From an uncultured Chitinophagaceae bacterium (GTDB lineage Bacteria; Bacteroidota; Bacteroidia; Chitinophagales; Chitinophagaceae): 49,924 nucleotides of DNA. Below the pieces are notes generated by a model, which was not told the DNA's origin, ran no database searches, and was given only the letters and a program-made list of their open reading frames with translations. A program made the translations under genes and the position numbers. The stretch lies in contig CAIVCF010000236.1 of assembly GCA_903904335.1 (NCBI GenBank), forward strand, positions 1 through 49,924. The letters run 5' to 3'. Shown piece after piece: positions 33,342 through 43,001 of the stretch (within the stretch, counting starts at the first letter, position 1; the number at the start of each line of letters is the position of its first letter).

Positions 33342-34360
33342 TGAAATTAAGAATAAGCATATTATTTTTTTTGGCATCCTGTTTTGCAAATGGGTACTCG
33401 CAGGATTTAGTTGCAGATAATATGTTGATGTTTCAAAGAAATTATGGCGGATGGCCAAAACATTTAGGGAATATTGCAATTGATTATAAAAAGCAATATT
33501 CTGTAGCCGAGAAAGCAGCAATTACTGACGATTCAGGAACAAACGATGCAACCATTGATAATGATGCAACCACTAAAGAGATCAAATATTTAGTGAAAGC
33601 ATATAAGCAATTCAACAATAAAAAATATGTAGATGCTGCGGAACGTGGTATTCGTTATTTATTGAAGGCGCAATATGCCAATGGCGGATGGCCACAGTTT
33701 TATCCCGATACAAGTTTGTATAGAACAGAGATCACATACAATGATAATGCGATGACGAATGTGTTGAATGTTTTGTATGATGTGGCTAATCAGTTAAATG
33801 ATATGAATCTTGTAGATGCTTCATTGCAGGAGCCTTCAAAGAAAGCTGTTGAAAAAGGAATTGAATGTATTTTAAAAACACAAATTAAAGTAAACGGACA
33901 ATTAACTGTTTGGTGCGCACAATACGATTGTAAAACATTGCAGCCTGCCAAAGCAAGAAGTTATGAATTGCCTTCATTCAGCGGAGAAGAAAGCGTGGAT
34001 ATTGTTTTATTCTTAATGCGTTTGCCAAATCCTTCAACTGAGATAAAACAATCAATAAGAAGTGCTGTTGAATGGTTTCAAAAGTCAAAGATCACAGGGT
34101 GGGATTGGATAGTGGTAAAAGATTCAACTGCTGTAAAAGGATTTGACAGAGTTGTTGTGAAAGATGAGCATGGTGAGATGTGGGCCAGGTTTTATGATCT
34201 GGAAACGGGTGAGCCCTTCTTCTGCGGAAGAGATGGGATTAAAAAGAAAACTGTTGCAGAGATAGAATATGAAAGAAGAACAGGTTATGCATGGTATGGG
34301 AAATGGCCAAAAGATCTGATTGAAAAAAAATATCCTGAATGGCTGGCAAAAAATAAATAA
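33341..34360 (+). CDS. Pectate lyase, PL10 family
   Basis: A 339-residue exported polysaccharide lyase with signal peptide (LRISILFFLASCFANGYSQ). PL10 (alpha/alpha) toroid signatures: NYGGWPKHLG near 33-42, DDSGTNDATIDNDATTKEIKYL near 63-84, LLKAQYANGGWPQFYPD, ITYNDNAMTNVLNVLYDV and WCAQYD with Asp-rich calcium contacts. It cleaves polygalacturonate by beta-elimination, producing the unsaturated ends that GH105 and KduI/KduD process. Joined by TAATG overlaps to GH105 upstream and CE8 downstream. Confidence 0.92.
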   Translation: MKLRISILFFLASCFANGYSQDLVADNMLMFQRNYGGWPKHLGNIAIDYKKQYSVAEKAAITDDSGTNDATIDNDATTKEIKYLVKAYKQFNNKKYVDAAERGIRYLLKAQYANGGWPQFYPDTSLYRTEITYNDNAMTNVLNVLYDVANQLNDMNLVDASLQEPSKKAVEKGIECILKTQIKVNGQLTVWCAQYDCKTLQPAKARSYELPSFSGEESVDIVLFLMRLPNPSTEIKQSIRSAVEWFQKSKITGWDWIVVKDSTAVKGFDRVVVKDEHGEMWARFYDLETGEPFFCGRDGIKKKTVAEIEYERRTGYAWYGKWPKDLIEKKYPEWLAKNK

Positions 34361-35385
34361 TGAGGCCTTTTTTAAAATATTCTTTTTTTCTTTTTTTGAG
34401 CGTAATTGTTTCATCGATTCATGCTCAAAGAATTATTGTGGATATCAATGGTCATGGTGATTTTACAAGTATTCAGGCTGCTGTTAATAGTCTGAATAAT
34501 GACTCATCCAAGACCAGGGTTATTTTCATCAGAAATGGAATTTATCAAGAAAAAATTTTTATTGAGAAGAGTAATATTGTTTTTGAAGGAGAAGATAGAA
34601 ACAAAGTGATCATTACCCAATCAATTGCCAGAGATATTTTCAGGTGTGATCATGACGATGACTGGGGAGTAGCGACTATGAATTTACGTGGGAGCGATAT
34701 AACATTATCAAACCTCACTTTACAAAATAGCTATGGTTTTGAAAATGTAGAAAGAACTCTTCCATGTGCAAATGATACATTTATGTCGCATCAGAAAAAA
34801 ATCAGAAAAGATGGTCATCAAATGGCATTACGTTCTTTTCAAACAACCAAATTAAAAGTAATTAATTGTGTGTTGCGAGCTTTTGGTGGGGATACTGTCA
34901 GTCCATGGAATGTTGATGATGGTATGTTTTACTTTAAAGATTGTTATATGTCAGGCGGTGTTGATTTTTATTGTCCGCGTGGATGGGCATGGGCAGAGAA
35001 TTGCACGTTCATTGCAAACACTGGTCCGGCAAGTATTTGGCACGATGGAAGTAAACATGAAGACTCGAAAACGATTTTAAAAAATTGCACTTTTGAAGGG
35101 TATGATGGTTTTATGTTGGGTCGGTATCACCGCGATGCACAATTTTATTTGATCGATTGTTCATTCGCAAAAAACATGGCAGATAAACCGATCTATCGTG
35201 TACCTACAACTAATGTGATTCAATGGGGTGAAAGGATTTATTATTATAACTGTCATAAAGTTGGCGGGGATTATACATGGTTCGCAAATAATTTAAACAA
35301 GGCAAAAGGCTCACCAAAGGTTTCAGAAATAACTGTTTCTTGGTTATTTGGAAATAGATGGAATCCTGAAACAATATCAAATTAA
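34360..35385 (+). CDS. Divergent pectinesterase-like beta-helix protein (CE8-like)
   Basis: A 341-residue exported beta-helix protein (signal peptide MRPFLKYSFFLFLSVIVSSIHA). The N-terminal VDINGHGDFTSIQAAVNSL and GEDRNKVIIT blocks are CE8-like. The active-site regions are changed: the QDTL block becomes GGDTVSPWN, DFIFG becomes GVDFYCPRGWAWAENC, and LGRPW becomes MLGRYHRD. One Asp and the Arg are kept. It could be an esterase with another substrate (for example in rhamnogalacturonan) or a weak methylesterase. TAATG overlaps link it to PL10 upstream and uxaB downstream. Confidence 0.8.
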   Translation: MRPFLKYSFFLFLSVIVSSIHAQRIIVDINGHGDFTSIQAAVNSLNNDSSKTRVIFIRNGIYQEKIFIEKSNIVFEGEDRNKVIITQSIARDIFRCDHDDDWGVATMNLRGSDITLSNLTLQNSYGFENVERTLPCANDTFMSHQKKIRKDGHQMALRSFQTTKLKVINCVLRAFGGDTVSPWNVDDGMFYFKDCYMSGGVDFYCPRGWAWAENCTFIANTGPASIWHDGSKHEDSKTILKNCTFEGYDGFMLGRYHRDAQFYLIDCSFAKNMADKPIYRVPTTNVIQWGERIYYYNCHKVGGDYTWFANNLNKAKGSPKVSEITVSWLFGNRWNPETISN

Positions 35386-36908
35386 TGATTCTGTCAAAAC
35401 AAAATATCGGAAATATAAAAGCACAGCAAGGATTGGTAATTCCTGATAAGTCTTTACTGTCCTTACCCGAAAAAGTATTGCAATTCGGTACCGGTTTGCT
35501 TTTGCGCGGATTACCTGATTATTTTATTGATAAAGCAAATCGGCAAAATATTTTTAATGGAAGAATAGTTGTTGTTAAGTCAACCGGCACAGGCGTTACC
35601 GATGCCTTTGAAGCACAAAACTGTTTATTTACGCTATGTGAAAGAGGGGCGGGTAATGATCAAAAATTTGATGAAACAATTATCATTTCATCAATCAGTC
35701 GTGTATTATCTGCAAAAGATGAATGGGAAAAAATATTGCAATGTGCTGCAAATGCAGATATACAATTAATTATTTCTAACACAACAGAAGTTGGAATCAT
35801 ATTAGCGGATGATAACGTTAATGCAGCTCCGCCGATTTCCTTCCCTGGAAAATTATTGGCATTTTTATTAGCAAGATATAAAGCATTCAACGGAAGTATT
35901 GAAAGCGGGATGGTGATCGTGCCAACTGAATTGATAGTTGATAATGGAACCAAATTGAAAGCCATTGTTATTGAACTGGCTGAAAAAAACAAATTAGATG
36001 CTTCATTTATTGATTGGATAAAAACTGCGAATGATTTTTGTAATTCTTTAGTGGATAGAATTGTTCCCGGTAAACTACCGCAGGCCGAGCAAAAAAATAC
36101 AGAACAAAAATTGGGTTATACTGATGAACTGATGATCATGAGTGAGTATTACAGATTATGGGCGATTGAAACGAAAAGCGAAAGAAGTAAAGCGCTTTTG
36201 TCATTTGCGAAGGCTGATAAGGGAGTAGTGATCGCTTCAAATATTACTAAGTTCAGAGAATTAAAATTAAGGCTGTTGAATGGCTCGCACACACTGACCT
36301 GCGGATTTGCTTTTTTTGCTGGATTTGAAACTGTTAAGCAGGCAATGGCGGATAAAAAAATGAGTATTTTGATTCGTGAATTGATGCTGAATGAAATTGC
36401 ACCATGCGTTGTGACGGAAGAAATAGGTGAGCCGGAAGTTGTTGAATTTGCAAATACTGTAATTGATCGGTTTTATAATCCGCAACTTGATCATAAATGG
36501 AGCAGCATTACATTGAATTATACGGGCAAGATGAAAATGCGTAATGTGCCATTGATAAAAAGATATTACGAACTCTATAAAAATGTACCTCCATTCATCT
36601 CACTTGGTTTTGCAGCATATATTTTATTCATGAAGGCGGTAAAAACAGAAGATGGAAAATATTATGGAGAATTCAATGGTAAATCTTATTTGATACAGGA
36701 TCCTGATGCTTTTCAATTTTATGATTACTGGAAACTGAACAATACAAAATCTGTTGTTCATGAAATATTAAGTAATGAATTATTGTGGGGAACAGACTTG
36801 TCGAGTTTGCATCAGTTTGAAGCAAGTGTTTTGGAAAACTTGAATGCATTAATGACAACAGGTGCAAATGCGATTCTTGCATCATTAATTACAGATAAAA
36901 AAAATTAA
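35385..36908 (+). CDS. Tagaturonate reductase-like protein 1
   Basis: A 507-residue cytoplasmic mannitol-dehydrogenase-family oxidoreductase, probably reducing tagaturonate to altronate with NADH. Rossmann motif LQFGTGLLLRGLPDYFIDKAN near residues 28-48. The catalytic Lys-Asn-His set is in KLRLLNGSHTL. It is distinct from its neighbour: the second copy has the canonical UxaB words QFGEGNFLRAFVDW. Both forms are annotated tagaturonate reductase in related species, to my knowledge. Its ATG overlaps the CE8-like stop (TAATG), coupling a cytoplasmic enzyme to an exported one. Confidence 0.8.
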   Translation: MILSKQNIGNIKAQQGLVIPDKSLLSLPEKVLQFGTGLLLRGLPDYFIDKANRQNIFNGRIVVVKSTGTGVTDAFEAQNCLFTLCERGAGNDQKFDETIIISSISRVLSAKDEWEKILQCAANADIQLIISNTTEVGIILADDNVNAAPPISFPGKLLAFLLARYKAFNGSIESGMVIVPTELIVDNGTKLKAIVIELAEKNKLDASFIDWIKTANDFCNSLVDRIVPGKLPQAEQKNTEQKLGYTDELMIMSEYYRLWAIETKSERSKALLSFAKADKGVVIASNITKFRELKLRLLNGSHTLTCGFAFFAGFETVKQAMADKKMSILIRELMLNEIAPCVVTEEIGEPEVVEFANTVIDRFYNPQLDHKWSSITLNYTGKMKMRNVPLIKRYYELYKNVPPFISLGFAAYILFMKAVKTEDGKYYGEFNGKSYLIQDPDAFQFYDYWKLNNTKSVVHEILSNELLWGTDLSSLHQFEASVLENLNALMTTGANAILASLITDKKN

Positions 36909-36923
36909 GTATAAATAGGCGTT

Positions 36924-38363
36924 ATGATAAAACCATTAAATAGTACTACAGTTGATAAGCCTCAATTAACCGAAAAAATTTTACAGTTCGGCGAAGGTAA
37001 TTTTTTACGGGCTTTTGTTGATTGGATGATTGATAAAGCCAATGCAAAGGGTAAAATGAATCACGGAATTGTAATCGTTCAGCCTATTGCACAAGGCGAA
37101 GCCATTCGAAAAATATTTGAACAGCAGGATGGCATGTATCACGTTTATCTGGAGGGAATAAAAGATAAACAGCCTGTTAAAGAAATATCGCTGGTCAAAA
37201 GTATAACACGAGTGATTAATCCTTATTCGGATTATAAAGAATATGAAAAATTATTTTTGAGTGACGAGCTCGAGATGATCGTTTCCAACACAACTGAAGC
37301 AGGCATCCGTTATGAAGATGGTGATGATCTGAATGCTGAGCCTCCTGCATCCTATCCGGCAAAGATGACAGCATTGTTAAACAAACGCTTCAGGAAATTT
37401 AACGGAGATCCTTCAAAAGGCTTATCCATTATTTGTTGCGAATTAATTGAAGATAACGGCTCAACATTGCGTCAATATATTTTGCAGCATGCGAAAGCCA
37501 ACAATCTTGGCGCAGATTTCGAAACCTGGGTAAATACCAATTGCCATTTTTATGATACACTGGTTGATCGTATTGTTCCCGGCTTCCCTAAAGAAACCAT
37601 AAATGAAATAAAAGAAGAAATCGGGTTTGATGATAATCTTGTAGTAAAAGGTGAATATTTTCATGTTTGGGCAATTGGCGGTGATAACAGTATCCGTAAA
37701 AAATTACCGTTGGATGAAGCAGGTTTTAATGTTCTTTTCATGGATGATATCCATGACTTCAGAGCAAAAAAAGTTCGTATTTTAAATGGTGCACATACTG
37801 CGATGGTGCCGATTGCATTACAATTGGGTTGTGAAACGGTAATGGATGCATTTAAAACGCCGGCCGTTGAAAAATTCATCAATAAAATGGTGCGTGAAGA
37901 AGTGTTGCCGGTTATTGATGAAGATCAGGAAGAGTTGAAAAAATTTGCTGAAAAAATTCTGGAACGTTTTTATAATCCATTCCTGAAACACTATTTGAAA
38001 GATATTTCGCTCAACTCTCTTTCTAAATGGGAAACGAGAGATTTTCCTACGGTAAAAGACAATTACACCAAGAAAAATAAAAATGCGAAATTGGTAACAT
38101 TCTCTTTTGCAGCATTATTAGTATTGTACAGCGGAAAAGCCGAAGTGGCTTTTACAGCAAATGATACGGCAGAGTTTGTTGATCTCATTCAATCATCATT
38201 CAACGCAAACAATATAAAAGGATGGGTTGAAGGGATTATAAAAAACAAAAAAATATGGAAAGAAGATTTTGCGGCCATTCCTTTTTTTATTGATGAAGTA
38301 ACAAACAATGTGGAATTAATATTAAGCAAGGGAATGAAAGAAGCAGTTAGTACAATTATTTGA
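36924..38363 (+). CDS. uxaB: Tagaturonate reductase (altronate oxidoreductase)
   Basis: A 479-residue enzyme, close in length to E. coli UxaB. It reduces tagaturonate to altronate in galacturonate catabolism. Motifs: LQFGEGNFLRAFVDWMIDKAN (about 22-42, nicotinamide nucleotide binding), IVSNTTEAGI, CELIEDNGSTLRQYI, FYDTLVDRIVPGFP, KGEYFHVWAIGG and KKVRILNGAHTAM with catalytic Lys, Asn and His. It lies 15 nt after the paralogue. The QFGEGNFLRAFVDW block makes this the more confident UxaB of the two. Confidence 0.92.
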   Translation: MIKPLNSTTVDKPQLTEKILQFGEGNFLRAFVDWMIDKANAKGKMNHGIVIVQPIAQGEAIRKIFEQQDGMYHVYLEGIKDKQPVKEISLVKSITRVINPYSDYKEYEKLFLSDELEMIVSNTTEAGIRYEDGDDLNAEPPASYPAKMTALLNKRFRKFNGDPSKGLSIICCELIEDNGSTLRQYILQHAKANNLGADFETWVNTNCHFYDTLVDRIVPGFPKETINEIKEEIGFDDNLVVKGEYFHVWAIGGDNSIRKKLPLDEAGFNVLFMDDIHDFRAKKVRILNGAHTAMVPIALQLGCETVMDAFKTPAVEKFINKMVREEVLPVIDEDQEELKKFAEKILERFYNPFLKHYLKDISLNSLSKWETRDFPTVKDNYTKKNKNAKLVTFSFAALLVLYSGKAEVAFTANDTAEFVDLIQSSFNANNIKGWVEGIIKNKKIWKEDFAAIPFFIDEVTNNVELILSKGMKEAVSTII

Positions 38364-38397
38364 AATCTATTTGTAACTATATAAAATATGATCATTG

Positions 38398-39885
38398 ATG
38401 AATAAATACATAAAAATAAATACCGCTGATAATGTTGTTGTGGCCACTGAAGAAATTGCCGAAGGGGATATTTTGGTGATCGAGGGTAAAAATATTCTGA
38501 TCAAGAACAACATTCCAACCGGTCATAAGATCGCGATCAGATCAATCAAAGAAAATGAGAATGTGATCAAGTATGGCTATGCCATTGGTCATGCAGTAAC
38601 TGATATTACTGAAGGTGAACACATACACACGCATAATGTAAAAACCAATCTGCATGATAATTTGCAGTATATATATCAACCTGTTCATCCTGTGTTGAAT
38701 ATTCCCAAAAGCGATGTAAAGGTTAAATTATATAAACGTAGTGATGGCAATGCAGGCATCAGAAATGAATTATGGATCGTGCCAACAGTGGGTTGTGTGA
38801 ATGGACAGGCACAAATGATTATCAATCGAATTAAAAGTGAATTGGATGTATCACATATCGATGATATTCGTGTGTACGCACATAATTACGGCTGCTCTCA
38901 ATTGGGGGATGACCATGAAAATACAAAGAAGGCATTAGTTGCTTTAGCTAAACATCCTAATGCGGGTGGAATTTTAGTGATGAGTCTTGGATGTGAAAAT
39001 AATCAGCAATCAGCTTTTAAAGAAGCAATGGGAAATTTTGATTCGAATAGAGTTAAGTTTTTAATATCTCAACAAGTGTCAGATGAAATTGAAGCCGGTT
39101 TTGAGCTGATGAAAGAATTGGTTGAATACATGAAGAATGATAAACGTGAAGAACTTCCGTTATCATCTTTAAAGATCGGTTTAAAATGCGGTGGAAGTGA
39201 TGGTTTTAGCGGTATTACAGCAAACCCTTTGTTGGGACAATTTTCAGACTGGCTTATTGCGCAGGGAGGTACAACCATTTTAACTGAAGTGCCGGAAATG
39301 TTTGGAGCAGAAACAATTTTAATGAACCGCTGCATCAATGAAGAAGTATTCCATGATAGTGTTGATTTGATCAATAACTTCAAAGATTATTTTAGAAAAA
39401 GCGAGCAACCTATTTATGAAAACCCATCACCGGGTAATAAAGCCGGTGGTATTTCAACATTGGAAGACAAGTCATTGGGTTGTACGCAAAAAGGCGGTAA
39501 CAGTGAAGTGGTAGATGTGCTGAATTATGCAGAGCCTGTAACAGTGCATGGTTTAAATCTGTTAAACTCACCTGGTAACGATTTAGTTGCATCTACTGCT
39601 TTGGGATTATCAGGTTGTCAACTGGTACTTTTTACAACCGGCCGTGGTACACCATTCGGAAGTTTTGTTCCTACGATGAAAATATCAACCAATTCTAAAT
39701 TATTCAATTTCAAAAATGGATGGATCGATTTTAATGCAGGTACTTTATTAGAAGGCGATACTATGGATATTGTATTAAAAAGATTCATTGATTTTATCGT
39801 TGAAACATGTAATGGTAAAAAATTAAAACACGAACAAACCGGGTTTAAAGAGATAGCTATTTTCAAATCAGGTGTAACGTTATAA
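38398..39885 (+). CDS. uxaA: Altronate dehydratase
   Basis: Dehydrates altronate to 2-keto-3-deoxygluconate, cytoplasmic, iron-dependent. The 495-residue protein from ATG 38398 has the N-terminal SAF domain (about 1-95, NKYIKINTADNVVVATEEIAEGD) joined to the large UxaA domain: YKRSDGNAGIRNELWIVPTVGCVN, VYAHNYGCSQLGDDHENTKK, VMSLGCENNQQ, LKCGGSDGFSGITANPLLG and TEVPEMFGAE. The SAF-UxaA fusion is standard. TTG at 38395 is one codon upstream and not needed. It lies between uxaB and uxaC in the same run. Confidence 0.95.
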   Translation: MNKYIKINTADNVVVATEEIAEGDILVIEGKNILIKNNIPTGHKIAIRSIKENENVIKYGYAIGHAVTDITEGEHIHTHNVKTNLHDNLQYIYQPVHPVLNIPKSDVKVKLYKRSDGNAGIRNELWIVPTVGCVNGQAQMIINRIKSELDVSHIDDIRVYAHNYGCSQLGDDHENTKKALVALAKHPNAGGILVMSLGCENNQQSAFKEAMGNFDSNRVKFLISQQVSDEIEAGFELMKELVEYMKNDKREELPLSSLKIGLKCGGSDGFSGITANPLLGQFSDWLIAQGGTTILTEVPEMFGAETILMNRCINEEVFHDSVDLINNFKDYFRKSEQPIYENPSPGNKAGGISTLEDKSLGCTQKGGNSEVVDVLNYAEPVTVHGLNLLNSPGNDLVASTALGLSGCQLVLFTTGRGTPFGSFVPTMKISTNSKLFNFKNGWIDFNAGTLLEGDTMDIVLKRFIDFIVETCNGKKLKHEQTGFKEIAIFKSGVTL

Positions 39886-39929
39886 TGTTTGCAATTCGTA
39901 CAATAGAGCAGAAATTAAATTTATAGACT

Positions 39930-41369
39930 ATGAAGCCTTTTTTAGACGAGAATTTTTTATTGAGCAATAAAACTGCTCAGCATTTGTATCATGAGTATGC
40001 GAAGAAGATGCCAATAATAGATTATCACTGCCATTTGCCGCAACAACAGATCGCAGAGGATAAAAACTTTGACAACCTTACACAGATTTGGTTGTATGGC
40101 GATCATTATAAATGGCGTGCCATGCGTACCAATGGTGTAAATGAAAAATATATTACAGGAACTGCATCAGATTTTGAAAAATTTAAACAATGGTCAGCAA
40201 CTGTTCCTTATACATTGCGTAATCCTTTATATCATTGGACACATCTGGAATTGCAACGTTATTTTGATGTACATGAATTACTAAATGCAGATACTGCAAA
40301 GAAAATTTATGATGAATGTTCTGAAAAATTAAAGTCACCGGAATATTCTGTAAAGAATTTATTGCGTAAAATGAATGTGAAAACAGTATGTACAACAGAT
40401 GATCCCGTTGATTCATTGGAATTTCATAAACAATTGGCAGAGGATGAATTTGAAATTCCGGTATTGCCTGCTTTTCGTCCCGACAATGCAATGAATGTAA
40501 GTGATACAGAGAAGTTCACTGCTTATGTAAAGAAATTGGAAACAGCAACGGATATTTCCATTTCATCTTTTGATGATTTCTTATTCGCTTTGCAAAACAG
40601 GCATGATTTTTTTGCATCTGTGGGATGTTGTGTAAGTGATCATGGTTTGGAAGAAATTTATGCAGATGATTTCACGGGTCATGAAATCGACAGCATCTTT
40701 AATAAAGTTCATTCCGGAAAACATTTGAATGAAACAGAACAACGCAAATTTAAATCAGCCATGCTGGTGCACTTTGCTGAATGGGATTGGGAAAAGGGGT
40801 GGGTTCAACAATTTCATTTGGGTGCTTTGCGTAATAATAATTCAAGAATGTTGCAGCAATTGGGCGCTGATACCGGATGGGATTCAATTGGTGATTTTTC
40901 TCAGGGAAGATCGCTTGCAAAATTCCTGAATAAATTAGACAGTGACAATAAATTGGCAAAAACGATTTTATATAATCTTAATCCAGCCGATAATGAATTG
41001 ATGGCAACCATGATCGGCAATTTTAATGACGGCAGTGCAGAAGGAAAAATTCAATTTGGTTCCGCCTGGTGGTTCTTGGATCAGAAAGATGGAATGACGA
41101 AACAGTTGAATGCCTTATCCAATATGGGTTTACTGAGCAAGTTCATTGGTATGTTAACGGATTCAAGGAGCTTTTTGTCTTATCCGCGACACGAATATTT
41201 CAGACGCTTATTATGTAATTTGTTTGGTGAAGAAATCGAGAATGGTGAATTACCGAATGAGATTTCATGGATAGGAAAATTGATTCAAGACATTTGTTAT
41301 AATAACGCGAAACAATATTTTAATTGGCCGGTTGCAAAAGAAGCAGCGTCAGTTTTATCAAAAAAATAA
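39930..41369 (+). CDS. uxaC: Glucuronate/galacturonate isomerase
   Basis: Converts galacturonate to tagaturonate (and glucuronate to fructuronate), the first cytoplasmic step. The 479-residue length equals the family's usual length. Amidohydrolase-like signatures: PIIDYHCHLPQQQIAED with H33 and H35, TDDPVDSLEFH, VLPAFRPD, SDHGLEEIYAD, VQQFHLGALRNNNSRM and MLTDSRSFLSYPRHEYFRR. In operon with uxaA upstream and kduD 8 nt downstream. Confidence 0.96.
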   Translation: MKPFLDENFLLSNKTAQHLYHEYAKKMPIIDYHCHLPQQQIAEDKNFDNLTQIWLYGDHYKWRAMRTNGVNEKYITGTASDFEKFKQWSATVPYTLRNPLYHWTHLELQRYFDVHELLNADTAKKIYDECSEKLKSPEYSVKNLLRKMNVKTVCTTDDPVDSLEFHKQLAEDEFEIPVLPAFRPDNAMNVSDTEKFTAYVKKLETATDISISSFDDFLFALQNRHDFFASVGCCVSDHGLEEIYADDFTGHEIDSIFNKVHSGKHLNETEQRKFKSAMLVHFAEWDWEKGWVQQFHLGALRNNNSRMLQQLGADTGWDSIGDFSQGRSLAKFLNKLDSDNKLAKTILYNLNPADNELMATMIGNFNDGSAEGKIQFGSAWWFLDQKDGMTKQLNALSNMGLLSKFIGMLTDSRSFLSYPRHEYFRRLLCNLFGEEIENGELPNEISWIGKLIQDICYNNAKQYFNWPVAKEAASVLSKK

Positions 41370-41377
41370 ATTCATCA

Positions 41378-42142
41378 ATGAATCCTTTATTTGATCTTAC
41401 CGGGAAAACAGCATTGGTAACAGGATGCAATAAAGGCATAGGGAAGGCGATGGCATTGGGTTTGGCAGAAGCAGGTGGGGATGTCATTGGCGTATCGGGA
41501 TCATTAGAACTGAAAGGAAGTTTGATTGAAAATGAAGTTGAATCAGTAGGGAGAAAATTCAGAGCATATCAGGCAGATTTTTCTGACCGGAAAAGTTTAT
41601 ATGCATTCATTCAAAAAATAAAAGAAGAAAATAATCCCATCGATATTTTGGTGAACAATGCAGGTACGATCAAAAGAAGCCCTGCTGCAGAACATTCTGA
41701 TGAAGATTGGGATAAGGTTATGTCCATTAATTTGAATGCACCTTTTATTTTAGCCAGAGAGTTCGGCAAACAAATGATCGCAAACGGAAGCGGTAAAATT
41801 ATTTTTACTTGTTCTTTATTAACTTTTCAGGGAGGGATCTTAGTTCCCGGATATGCAGCAAGCAAAGCTGCTTTGGGCAGTTTGATCAAAGCATTGGCAA
41901 ATGAATGGGCAAGTAAGAACATTAATGTTAACGGGATTGCACCAGGATATATTGCTACTGATAATACCGCAGCATTAAGAAGCGATCCTGTAAGAAGCAA
42001 ATCGATCTTAGACAGAATCCCTGCACAAAGATGGGGTAGTGCCAATGATCTGAAAGGCGCAACTGTTTTTCTTGCTTCAAAAGCATCTGATTATGTAAAC
42101 GGGACAATCATCACAGTTGATGGAGGTTGGATGGGAAGATAA
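41378..42142 (+). CDS. kduD: 2-dehydro-3-deoxy-D-gluconate 5-dehydrogenase (SDR)
   Basis: A 254-residue short-chain dehydrogenase from ATG 41378. The TTG frame at 41324 would overlap uxaC and is rejected. It reduces 2,5-diketo-3-deoxygluconate to 2-keto-3-deoxygluconate in the unsaturated-uronate branch. SDR motifs: ALVTGCNKGIGKAMALGLAEAG, LVNNAGTIKRSP, the catalytic Ser-Tyr-Lys in FTCSLLTFQGGILVPGYAASKAALG, and NVNGIAPGYIATDNT. The SLLTFQGG segment before YAASK is typical of KduD. It precedes kduI by 26 nt, which supports the assignment. Confidence 0.93.
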   Translation: MNPLFDLTGKTALVTGCNKGIGKAMALGLAEAGGDVIGVSGSLELKGSLIENEVESVGRKFRAYQADFSDRKSLYAFIQKIKEENNPIDILVNNAGTIKRSPAAEHSDEDWDKVMSINLNAPFILAREFGKQMIANGSGKIIFTCSLLTFQGGILVPGYAASKAALGSLIKALANEWASKNINVNGIAPGYIATDNTAALRSDPVRSKSILDRIPAQRWGSANDLKGATVFLASKASDYVNGTIITVDGGWMGR

Positions 42143-42168
42143 ATTGATTCATTAATTAAAACTTGATC

Positions 42169-42999
42169 ATGCAGATACGTTTTCAAAATAGTCCGAAAGA
42201 GGTAAAGGCAATGAGCACCGAAGAATTACGTGAACATTATTTGTGCGAATCTCTTATGCAGGATGATGCGATCAATTATGTATATTCGCATCATGACCGT
42301 ATGATCACAGGCGGTGCAAAACCAGTGCAGCAAAGCCTTTTATTAAGAACACATGACGAATTAAAAGCCGATTATTTTTTAGAAAGGAGAGAATTGGGAA
42401 TCATTAATGTGGGCGGATCGGGTGTTGTTGAAGCTGATGGAATTAAATATGATCTTGAAAAATTAAGTTGTTTATACTTGGGTAAAGGAACCAAAGAAGT
42501 ACAGTTTACAAGTGATGATAAGAATAATCCGGCAGTGTTCTTTTTATTATCTGCACCCGCACATCATACATATCCAAATAAAAAAATGAAAAAAGAAGAA
42601 GCTTCTCCTGTCGCATTAGGTGCAGTGGAAACTTCCAATCAAAGAACTATATACAAGTACATTCATTTGGATGGAATTCAAAGTTGTCAATTGGTGATGG
42701 GATTAACAGTATTGAATGCAGGAAGTGTTTGGAATTCTGTTCCGCCACATACACATACCAGAAGGACTGAAGTATATTTTTATTTTGATCTGAATGAACA
42801 ACAAAGATTATTTCATTTCATGGGAGAACCGCAGCAGACAAGACATATTGTGATGAAGAATCATGAAGCAGTGATCTCTCCTTCATGGTCTATTCATTGC
42901 GGATGCGGCACTTCTAACTATGCATTTATTTGGGGAATGGCAGGTGAGAATTTAGTTTTTTCCGATATGGACCCGGCACCGATCACAGAATTAAAATAA
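42169..42999 (+). CDS. kduI: 5-dehydro-4-deoxy-D-glucuronate isomerase
   Basis: A 276-residue cupin-type isomerase from ATG 42169 (TTG 42163 rejected), the usual KduI length. It converts 4-deoxy-L-threo-5-hexosulose uronate to 2,5-diketo-3-deoxygluconate. The zinc ligands are visible in VPPHTHTRRTEVYFYFDL (two His and a Glu) and the later His in WSIHCGCGTSNYAFIWGMAGENL. QIRFQNSPKEVKAMSTEELREHYL at the N-terminus is diagnostic. The start of kdgK lies 2 nt downstream. Confidence 0.95.
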   Translation: MQIRFQNSPKEVKAMSTEELREHYLCESLMQDDAINYVYSHHDRMITGGAKPVQQSLLLRTHDELKADYFLERRELGIINVGGSGVVEADGIKYDLEKLSCLYLGKGTKEVQFTSDDKNNPAVFFLLSAPAHHTYPNKKMKKEEASPVALGAVETSNQRTIYKYIHLDGIQSCQLVMGLTVLNAGSVWNSVPPHTHTRRTEVYFYFDLNEQQRLFHFMGEPQQTRHIVMKNHEAVISPSWSIHCGCGTSNYAFIWGMAGENLVFSDMDPAPITELK

Positions 43000-43001
43000 C
43001 G

